14,768 bases of DNA from Planctomycetota bacterium. Its GTDB lineage: Bacteria; Planctomycetota; Phycisphaerae; Sedimentisphaerales; Anaerobacaceae. Below are positions 9,543-14,768 of this stretch, one piece after another. The notes under the pieces are model-generated. The model made no database searches, was not told the origin of the DNA, and worked only from the letters and a program-made list of their open reading frames with translations. The stretch covers positions 1 through 14,768 of the forward strand of contig JAGLTN010000097.1 in NCBI GenBank assembly GCA_023135255.1, in the 5' to 3' direction. The position numbers and the translations under genes were made by a program. Every line of letters starts with the position of its first letter. Position 1 is the first letter of the stretch.

Positions 9543-10130
9543 ATGGAAGTAAAAATAAAAAAGAGCTTTATGATGAAAAGTGTTTTTTCTTGCATTTTAA
9601 TGACATTAGCAATAGTTATATTGTGGCTGCTTTTTTATAAACCAGATTATGCAAAAACTTTTCAGGAGATAGCGAATCCAAAGGCAGAAATGAGCGTGAA
9701 TGATTTTTTAGAAAATTCCAAGAAAATGCATTTTGAAAAAATAGAAGTGTATTACATACCTTTAAGTGTTGATAGAAATGCTCCTCTCAAGGAAGAAGAA
9801 TTAATACATGGTCCATGCCTGAAAACAACCAGCAATATCATTGCCTGTACCGCTGCACCATATTCTTCTGATTTCACAAAAGCTTTTACTGATTTTACCA
9901 ATAAAAAACAAGATGAAATAGCAATTGATTTTCGGTTTTGTTGCGTAGTACATAAAAATACTCAAAAAATCATTCGTTTTTCAATTGCCCTATCAAGCTT
10001 TTATAGTAAAACTATTTATATCAATGGTGTACCATATGAAGCGTCTGATGGATTAATAAATTCATTTTTAAAACTGCTTCCAATTGCACATTACGAAGAA
10101 GCTATTAAGTACATCAAGAATGCTGTATAA
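9543..10130 (+). CDS. Membrane-anchored protein of unknown function, second immunity/accessory candidate
   Basis: This encodes 195 residues from ATG 9543, with AGGA about 11 nt upstream. ATGs at 9570 and 9573 are alternative starts and would begin just before the membrane helix. The N-terminus is basic (MEVKIKKSFMMK), followed by a hydrophobic helix at about 11-33 (IVILWLLFYK), suggesting an N-in, C-out anchor. The rest is an unrecognised domain with four Cys residues (PCLK, IACT, FCCV) and a C-terminal stretch IYINGVPYEASDGL followed by FLKLLP. I do not recognise the family. It lies 111 bp after the 138-residue gene. Its stop codon is only 3 bp before the orphan RHS repeat, so it appears to be the distal gene of the tip module. 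Base composition is strongly AT-rich. Immunity is a positional inference. Confidence 0.75.
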   Translation: MEVKIKKSFMMKSVFSCILMTLAIVILWLLFYKPDYAKTFQEIANPKAEMSVNDFLENSKKMHFEKIEVYYIPLSVDRNAPLKEEELIHGPCLKTTSNIIACTAAPYSSDFTKAFTDFTNKKQDEIAIDFRFCCVVHKNTQKIIRFSIALSSFYSKTIYINGVPYEASDGLINSFLKLLPIAHYEEAIKYIKNAV

Positions 10131-10133
10131 TCA

Positions 10134-10344
10134 ATGGCAATTCTACCAGCTATCTATACGATGCTTTGAGCAATTGGCTTGAGACATACGATGGCACAAC
10201 GCTAAGCTTTACATCCAACAATATGAACCAGTATACTTATGTTGGAGTGACTCAATATTTATACAACAATAACGGCTGTTTATCTACTGATGATGCATAT
10301 AAATATTACTATGATTGTGAAAATAGGCTAACCGATGTTAATGA
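10134..10344 (+). repeat. Direct repeat, orphan copy of RHS segment (partner at 7761-7971)
   Basis: This is the ungapped partner of the segment inside the RHS gene, in the same orientation and coding phase. The two copies flank the RHS C-terminus, its toxin-like tip and the two small downstream genes. Confidence 0.9.
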
Positions 10345-10402
10345 CCTGTCAGATAACCCCGTAGGGTGCAAATATTATTTGTTTATAAATAGTTATTATT
10401 AA
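10134..10402 (+). pseudogene. Orphan RHS fragment (YD-repeat piece, no start, no core or tip)
   Basis: In the frame beginning at 10133 the translation parallels RHS protein residues from about 1044 onward (SNWLETYDGTTLSF, YKYYYDCENRL). Over about 62 residues only about five differ. Homology is clear to 10344 and fades through NPVGCKYYLF to about 10380; the frame stops at 10400-10402. There is no plausible start with a ribosome site (only an internal TTG at 10166), no RHS core and no toxin tip. It is therefore a leftover or silent recombination donor, not a gene. It starts 3 bp after the stop of the 195-residue gene, in a different frame from that gene. Most base differences from the main copy are silent, which points to a long-diverged functional RHS source, not recent decay. 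Confidence 0.8.
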
Positions 10403-10409
10403 ATGACTT

Positions 10410-10454
10410 AAAGTTGCTTCCGATGAAAGTTATTGCAACTTTCACTATGTTTTT
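10410..10454 (+). terminator. Weak terminator-like hairpin after the RHS remnant
   Basis: TGAAAGTT (10424-10431) and AACTTTCA (10437-10444) can form a perfect 8-bp stem with a 5-nt loop, with a T5 run at 10450-10454. A competing 8-bp stem pairs AAAGTTGC (10410-10417) with GCAACTTT (10435-10442). It lies just after the remnant's stop, where a + strand transcript could end. The stems are AT-rich, so termination strength is doubtful. Confidence 0.35.
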
Positions 10455-10714
10455 ATAATATTTTCAGACTATGAAACAGAAATCATGGATCACACTTCTG
10501 ACGTATCTCGAAAAGAACAATTTTAGCAGTAGGACGGTAATTCAATATTTCTTTTAATAAGAGTATTTATTACTAATTATTATTACTCAAAAACCCACAA
10601 CAAAACACACGGCACTTTTGCTTGATACGGTTTCTGGATTTAATACTGGATTTATTCAAAATTGGCAGAGCACAACTATTTGTGTATACAGGAGTTATAT
10701 TTCCAGAATCATCT

Positions 10715-10734
10715 TTCGAATCCCCCCGCCTCCA
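10715..10734 (+). other. Detached tRNA/tmRNA-like 3' end, candidate attachment-site remnant
   Basis: The bases read as a T-loop (TTCGAAT), a T-stem 3' strand (CCCCC), an acceptor 3' strand (CGCCTCC) and discriminator A, with the exact 7+5+7+1 spacing of a tRNA end. T at position 70 and A at 73 fit tRNA-Ala or tmRNA if the missing 5' strand began GGGGGCG. The preceding bases (CATCT) do not supply the pairing T-stem strand, and no 5' half is found upstream, so it is not a functional RNA gene. An encoded CCA is also absent; G and six T follow. Such 3' fragments are typical of the far att site of elements that integrate into tRNA or ssrA genes. Confidence 0.5.
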
Positions 10735-10952
10735 GTTTTTTAACCCCTTATTTTACAAGAACTTAAGTTTTTACCACCTCACTTCTGGATTTAAATTCCC
10801 CCTGCCCATTTGATCAGTTGTTGTGAGACAAGTAATTGTGGCTGATTATTTGTTTTTTGAGGTTTCATTTTTCAATTCTTTTTTGCAAGGTTTTTAGTGT
10901 TTTTTCCATGAAAACTTCCAGAATTGTACACAAAAGACCACACTACGCAACA

Positions 10953-10982
10953 CATAAGTGCTTATAAAATAAAGTACTTATG
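10953..10982 (-). terminator. Stem-loop downstream of mraY
   Basis: CATAAGTGCTT and AAGTACTTATG form an 11-bp stem (one mismatch, or a G-U wobble on the + strand) around an 8-nt loop. It starts about 30 bp past the mraY stop. No T-run follows on the minus strand, so it may act as a 3'-end stabilising hairpin or a poor terminator. Its function is inferred from position. Confidence 0.35.
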
Positions 10983-11013
10983 AAAATTTAATCTCTTTTT
11001 CAGGGACGACTAA

Positions 11014-12153
11014 TTATCGCAGTTTCAAAGTTGCCAAAGCAACAGCAGCGAACACAGTTGCCAATAGCCAGAACCGGACAACAACCTGTGGCTCAGACCA
11101 GCCTGAAAGGTGGAAGTGGTGGTGTATTGGAGCACATTTGAAAACCTTTTTCCCACCTGAATATTTAAAATAGCTAACCTGAATTATTACGCTCATTAAT
11201 TCGATTACAAAAACGCCGCCAATAACCAGAAGCAGTATTTCATTTCTTGTAACAAGCGCACCATAACCCATTGCAGCGCCGAGTGGAAGTGAACCGATAT
11301 CCCCCATAAATGCCTGGGCAGGATGACAATTAAACCAGAGAAAACCTAACACCGCACCGAAGATACTTGAGTAAAAGATACATAATTCACCTGCATGTGG
11401 GATGTGAGGCAGTAAGAGGTAACTCGACCAGGTTATATGGCTTGTTCTTGTCATTGTCTCCGAGGCCACATAGCAAAGCAGGATAAGCACTAAACTTACA
11501 ATGCCCACACAACCGGAAGCCAGACCATCCATCCCGTCGGTTAAGTTTACCGCATTGCTTGTAGCAGTAAGATAAAATATTGCGATCATCACGAACATCC
11601 AGCTTGCCAGCGGGATACCGTATTTATAAAACGGCATCCAGAAAAGCGTACCATCATCTATATATCTGAAATCAGAATATAGAAATCTTGCGATAAGGAC
11701 AGCTCCGCCGATCTGAAAAAGTAATTTTTCCCATGCTTTCAGACCATCCCGGCTTCGATGGCGAATATCACTTGTCAATTTCAACCAGTCATCAACTCCA
11801 CCCAACGCGGCGAACCATATGACAAGTATAATAGCTTTTTGAACAAAAGGATTATTTAGCTTGGCCCACAAGAGGGTGCTGACAAGTACTGCTAAAATGA
11901 TTATGAGCCCACCCATTGTAGGGGTGTTGGCTTTTTGTTTGGTTAGTTCGTTTAATGCTTCATGGTGAAATTCGGGTTTGTCGCCAATCTTTTTGGTCAT
12001 GAGCCAGCGGATTATCTTAGGACCCAGCAGCATAGCTATTAAAAAACTTGTCAAAATTGCGGCAATCGAGCGAAACATTACCTCTTGGTAAGCATAAAAC
12101 CCCAACTTGTGGGTGAAAACATCACGTAACTGCCATAATAAATGATAAATCAT
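11014..12153 (-). CDS. mraY: Phospho-N-acetylmuramoyl-pentapeptide-transferase
   Basis: This integral membrane enzyme transfers phospho-MurNAc-pentapeptide from UDP to undecaprenyl phosphate, giving lipid I. With ATG 12153 it has 379 residues (E. coli about 360). Visible signatures are NTPTMGG, DDWLKLTSD, AVNLTDGMDGLASG, the catalytic-Asp segment FMGDIGSLPLG, and PIHHHFHLSGW followed by RFWLLA. About ten hydrophobic segments are spread through the chain. I chose ATG 12153 because MIYHLLWQLRDVF through FRSIAAIL aligns with the start of known MraY proteins. A TTG at 12216 would add 21 polar residues and has AAGGG with a 6-nt gap, so the longer form cannot be excluded. The gene follows murF by 84 bp (21 bp for the longer form) and is the last mur gene of this cluster in the window. 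Confidence 0.95.
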   Translation of the reverse strand: MIYHLLWQLRDVFTHKLGFYAYQEVMFRSIAAILTSFLIAMLLGPKIIRWLMTKKIGDKPEFHHEALNELTKQKANTPTMGGLIIILAVLVSTLLWAKLNNPFVQKAIILVIWFAALGGVDDWLKLTSDIRHRSRDGLKAWEKLLFQIGGAVLIARFLYSDFRYIDDGTLFWMPFYKYGIPLASWMFVMIAIFYLTATSNAVNLTDGMDGLASGCVGIVSLVLILLCYVASETMTRTSHITWSSYLLLPHIPHAGELCIFYSSIFGAVLGFLWFNCHPAQAFMGDIGSLPLGAAMGYGALVTRNEILLLVIGGVFVIELMSVIIQVSYFKYSGGKKVFKCAPIHHHFHLSGWSEPQVVVRFWLLATVFAAVALATLKLR

Positions 12154-12220
12154 ACTTGTCTGTTTCTCGTTAGTTATACTGGTTTCAACTGAATTTTCCC
12201 GGTTATTCGCGAGCAATTAT

Positions 12221-12234
12221 TACCCTTAAGGGTA
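12221..12234. repeat. 14-bp perfect palindrome between murF and mraY
   Basis: TACCCTTAAGGGTA reads the same on both strands and lies 3 bp past the murF stop. On the minus strand its AAGGG could serve as a ribosome site for the alternative TTG start of mraY at 12216. A binding-site role is speculative. Confidence 0.4.
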
Positions 12235-12237
12235 TGA

Positions 12238-13602
12238 TCAGCTGAAGATCTGTTTCATTTTTTCTATTGTAAGCTCAAGTTTTGCCGAACGCGAACCTTT
12301 CACTAATATTATATCGGAATCTTTAACGATTTTTTCCAGATTATTACATGCAGAAACCACATCTTTGAAAGATTTTATTTCAATATTACTGTTTTCTTCC
12401 GCAGTTTGACCAGCCATTGCGGAAAGTTCACCAATAGTGATAAGAAGATCGATGTCAGTGTTAGATATATCCAAGCCAAGCTGTTGATGCAGTTTTTTAC
12501 TTTCGCTGCCAAGCTCAGCCATGTCGCCGCAGATAAAAAGCTTTCGACTGTTTTTAAAACTTTTCATATTGCTTAGTATCACAAGGGCATTTTTCATCGA
12601 AGCAGGGTTGGCGTTATAGCAATCTGCCAGAATAGTAACATCACCGATTTTGATAGTTTCGGTTCTCATCGAGGTTGCTTTGACAGTGCTTATTGCAGCA
12701 GCGAAATCCTTTATACTCACCCCCAAAGCCTTGCATATTGCCCAGCTTGCAATGGTGTTTTCAACGTTTCCGGGTCCGGGCAAAGGCACATCGATCTTTA
12801 CCCCCTCGATCTTAAAGCTGCTCGAAAAGTCGGATAAAACAATATCTTCAGCGAAAATATCAGCAAAAGCGGATTGCCCGAAAGTAGTAAAGCTCAGGTT
12901 TCTCACCTGGCAATGCCCCTTAAGCTTTTCATTTACTATCAGCAAACCATCGTCCGCAAGACCGGCAGCGATGGATAATTTTTCTTCGATGATATTATCC
13001 AGATTCTTAAAGCCTTGCAAATGAGCAGCTGTCACTGTTGTAACCGCTGCAATATCCGGAGCAGCTATTTTGGAAAGATATTCTATCTCACCGGGATAAT
13101 TCGAACCTAATTCCGCGATAACTATCTCATGCTGCGGATCCGCTGAGAGCAAGGTTATTGGCAAACCAATATTATTATTAAAATTTGCCGGCGACTGGAA
13201 AACATTATAGTGTTTACTTAAGACCTGTGCAGCGATTTGCCTTGTTGTAGTTTTCCCAACCGAGCCGGTAATAGCGACAACTTTAAACTTCTGCTGTTTT
13301 CGATATTGACTTGCAAAATCAGCTAAGCTTTGCAATGCGTCGTCTACTTTGAGGATAATTTTGTCACTTGGCCAATTGTTACATGGGTGATTTTTGTTTA
13401 CTACCGCACATAGAGCACCATTTTCAAAAGCTTTGGTTACATAGTCATGGCCGTCAAAATTCTCACCCTTGATAGCAAAGAAACAATCACCAGTCTTTAC
13501 CGTACGTGAGTCGATACTTATCCCGGTTAAATTACCATTAAGATTTTTGCTTGAAGATGTATTAATTATTTTTGCCAGAGATGTGATTGAAAAACTTTTC
13601 AT
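12238..13602 (-). CDS. murF: UDP-MurNAc-tripeptide--D-alanyl-D-alanine ligase
   Basis: This cytoplasmic ATP-dependent Mur ligase adds D-Ala-D-Ala to UDP-MurNAc-tripeptide, completing the pentapeptide used by MraY. It has 454 residues from ATG 13602, close to the family's usual 450. Domains in order: an N-terminal substrate domain (SIDSRTVKTGDCFFAIKG, FDGHDYV); a central ATPase with P-loop ITGSVGKTTT, NFNNNIGLPLT-like NFNNNIGLPITLL, and ELGSNYPGEI; and a C-terminal domain with MRTE, LADCYNANPASM, GDMAELG and LVKGSRS. The ATG overlaps the murE stop as ATGA, and GGGAAG lies just upstream. A GTG six codons earlier (13620) is less likely. The overlap suggests translational coupling with murE. Confidence 0.96.
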   Translation of the reverse strand: MKSFSITSLAKIINTSSSKNLNGNLTGISIDSRTVKTGDCFFAIKGENFDGHDYVTKAFENGALCAVVNKNHPCNNWPSDKIILKVDDALQSLADFASQYRKQQKFKVVAITGSVGKTTTRQIAAQVLSKHYNVFQSPANFNNNIGLPITLLSADPQHEIVIAELGSNYPGEIEYLSKIAAPDIAAVTTVTAAHLQGFKNLDNIIEEKLSIAAGLADDGLLIVNEKLKGHCQVRNLSFTTFGQSAFADIFAEDIVLSDFSSSFKIEGVKIDVPLPGPGNVENTIASWAICKALGVSIKDFAAAISTVKATSMRTETIKIGDVTILADCYNANPASMKNALVILSNMKSFKNSRKLFICGDMAELGSESKKLHQQLGLDISNTDIDLLITIGELSAMAGQTAEENSNIEIKSFKDVVSACNNLEKIVKDSDIILVKGSRSAKLELTIEKMKQIFS

Positions 13603-13612
13603 TTCTTCTTCC
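13599..13612 (-). promoter_or_regulatory. murE/murF ATGA overlap with murF ribosome site
   Basis: On the minus strand GGGAAG sits within the last codons of murE, and ATGA joins the murF start to the murE stop. This decides the murF start at 13602 and implies coupled translation. Confidence 0.7.
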
Positions 13613-14768
13613 CAAGGCACTCAAGAGCGACTTTCTTGTCGCTGAATCCGATTTTTTCATTGCCTATGATCTGATATGTCTCGTGTCCTTTGCCTGCGAT
13701 AAGGACGATGTCATCTTTTTCTGCCATATCAATAGCGAATTTAATAGCGTCGGCTCTTTCGATTTCAATTTCAATACTGTCAGCTACCGGGTTGTCAAAG
13801 CCTGTCATTATCTCGCCGATTATGTATTCAGGCTGTTCGCTTCTGGGGTTGTCGCTTGTAACAACAATAAAATCTGCATATTTTTCAACAACCTTTGCCA
13901 TCCTCGGTCGTTTAGTTCTGTCACGGTCTCCGCCACAACCGAAAACTACTATTAATCTGCCTTTGCAAATTGGTTTCAAAGTCTCCAAAACATTTTCCAG
14001 AGCATCGTCAGTATGGGCGTAATCGATAACAACTGTAAAATCCGCATCACAATCAAGTTTTTCCAGCCTGCCCGGAATAATCTTCATGGTTTCGAGTCCT
14101 TTGGCGGTTGTTTCAAAGTCAAAACCACCTGCCAGACAAATGCCGCCTGCTGCCAGAATATTGCTTATATTATATAAACCCAGAAGGGACGTCTTCAAAG
14201 CCTGTTCCTGTCCTTTATACGTCATAAAAAATTCAGTACCACTGATATCCATAGCTTTAATGCTTGCTGTAAGGTCAGCCGGTTCATCAACAGCGTACCA
14301 CATTATATTTGCTTTGGTTTTTTCAGCGATCTTTTTTGCGTGTGGCGACTGCTGGTTTAAAATCGCGGTTGAGTCTTTAGCTAAATTTTCAAACAGCAGT
14401 GTTTTTGCCTCAAGGTAACATTTTTCTGTTTTGTGATAATCAAGATGATCACCGGTAAGGTTTGTAAACGCAGCAGCTTTGAAATCAATTGTTGCTAAAC
14501 GATTCTGGTCGAGTGCATGACTTGAAGCTTCTATTATCATATACTTTGAGCCTGCTTCGACCATCTGACTTGTCATATCAGCGATTGCGATACTATCAGG
14601 AGTGGTCAAAGGCGAATGAAGCTTTTTTGCTCCGGTGTCATAGAGGATCGTTCCGACCAGGCCGCATTTGAACCCTGCATTTTGTACTACCGATTGAACC
14701 AGAAACGCCACGGTGGTTTTGCCGTTAGTTCCGGTAACCGCAAAAGAGGTAAGCTTCGATGCGGGGTT
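13599..14768 (-). CDS. murE: UDP-MurNAc-L-Ala-D-Glu--2,6-diaminopimelate ligase (5' partial)
   Basis: The frame stays open to the window edge, so the true start lies beyond 14768; a GTG at 14711 falls inside the P-loop region and is not the start. Visible signatures are the P-loop TGTNGKTT (14712-14735), SSHALDQNRL, FTNLTGDHLDYH with the carbamylated-Lys region after it, PGRLEKL, VIDYAHT, FGCGGDRDRTKRP, DNPR (13842-13853) and AGKGHETYQ. DNPR is the motif that marks meso-diaminopimelate as the amino acid added. The enzyme acts in the cytoplasm before MurF, whose start codon overlaps its TGA. Only the N-terminal domain is missing from the window. Confidence 0.96.
   Translation of the reverse strand, partial: NPASKLTSFAVTGTNGKTTVAFLVQSVVQNAGFKCGLVGTILYDTGAKKLHSPLTTPDSIAIADMTSQMVEAGSKYMIIEASSHALDQNRLATIDFKAAAFTNLTGDHLDYHKTEKCYLEAKTLLFENLAKDSTAILNQQSPHAKKIAEKTKANIMWYAVDEPADLTASIKAMDISGTEFFMTYKGQEQALKTSLLGLYNISNILAAGGICLAGGFDFETTAKGLETMKIIPGRLEKLDCDADFTVVIDYAHTDDALENVLETLKPICKGRLIVVFGCGGDRDRTKRPRMAKVVEKYADFIVVTSDNPRSEQPEYIIGEIMTGFDNPVADSIEIEIERADAIKFAIDMAEKDDIVLIAGKGHETYQIIGNEKIGFSDKKVALECLGKKK

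Larger units (their letters stand above)
10403..11013. other. Noncoding border region between the RHS module and mraY
   Basis: These 611 bp between the converging RHS remnant and mraY contain no gene I can support. They hold overlapping inverted repeats at 10410-10444, a tRNA-like 3' end at 10715-10734 and a stem-loop at 10953-10982, listed separately. TTCTGGATTTAA occurs twice (10632-10643 and 10783-10794). Small open frames exist: 28 codons at 10471-10557 (+), and two ATGA-overlapping minus-strand frames at 10865-10909 and 10791-10868. None resembles a known family convincingly. The stretch is AT-rich and looks like recombination debris at an insertion border. Confidence 0.6.

Noticed and set aside
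9513..9632. 39-codon frame beginning MKSQEQEKCKHGSKNK
   Set aside because: It overlaps the 195-residue gene out of frame, and that gene has a clear membrane anchor and protein-like composition.
10471..10557. 28-codon + strand frame (MKQKSWITLLTYLEKNN...) faintly like the start of a tyrosine recombinase core-binding domain
   Set aside because: Too short, no ribosome site, and the similarity to the YLE...S..T..Y pattern is within chance. Worth remembering only because of the nearby tRNA-like fragment.
10640..10734. Complete tRNA gene ending at 10734
   Set aside because: No matching 5' acceptor strand, anticodon arm or T-stem 5' strand could be found upstream; only the 3' end is present.
10632..10794. 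12-bp direct repeat TTCTGGATTTAA as element ends
   Set aside because: Short and AT-rich, with no transposase between the copies; likely chance.
10622..10813. 63-codon + strand frame starting with TTG
   Set aside because: No ribosome site; it reads through the tRNA-like fragment and shows no protein-like pattern.
10791..10909. Two minus-strand mini-frames overlapping as ATGA, the first with GGAAG upstream (14 and 25 codons)
   Set aside because: Both are very short and match no recognised protein; the second ends amid debris. Could be gene remnants but not supportable as genes.
14711..14711. GTG at 14711 as the murE start
   Set aside because: It lies immediately after the GTNGKTT P-loop, so using it would delete the ATP site; the frame continues to the window edge.

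Overview
The window looks like low-to-moderate-GC chromosomal DNA of a Planctomycetota-type bacterium, perhaps Phycisphaerae/Sedimentisphaerales. This is an inference from a giant Asp/Asn-rich exported beta-helix protein, 'DPN' tripeptides recurring in unrelated proteins, choice-of-anchor Q modules, and a meso-DAP type murein gene cluster. No phylogenetic marker here settles it.

Left part (1-10402, + strand) is an accessory, surface-directed region. A very large right-handed beta-helix protein (start outside the window) is followed after 18 bp by a 1441-residue Sec-exported RHS/YD-repeat protein. That protein ends in the RHS core signature DPFGL and a variable tip resembling the type 44 polymorphic toxin domain. 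Two small AT-rich genes for membrane-anchored proteins of unknown function follow and are candidate immunity or accessory genes. Three bases after the second one, a 211-bp ungapped copy of an internal segment of the RHS gene begins (main copy 7761-7971, orphan copy 10134-10344). The direct repeats therefore bracket the RHS tip and both small genes, a layout expected for a toxin-tip module that can be exchanged or deleted.

Middle part (10403-11013) has no convincing gene. It holds a weak hairpin/terminator, a detached tRNA-like 3' end at 10715-10734 (T-loop, T-stem 3' strand, acceptor 3' strand with T at position 70 and A at 73, as in tRNA-Ala or tmRNA), and a stem-loop near the end of mraY. 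The tRNA-like piece is a candidate attachment-site remnant marking the border of an integrated element that would include the RHS region.

Right part (11014-14768, - strand) is a conserved piece of the dcw peptidoglycan cluster in the order murE (5' end outside the window) - murF - mraY. murE and murF overlap by ATGA and mraY follows closely, so they probably form one operon. MurE adds meso-diaminopimelate, MurF adds D-Ala-D-Ala, and MraY moves the finished UDP-MurNAc-pentapeptide onto undecaprenyl phosphate to make lipid I. The murD/ftsW genes that often follow are absent here; the accessory region begins instead.
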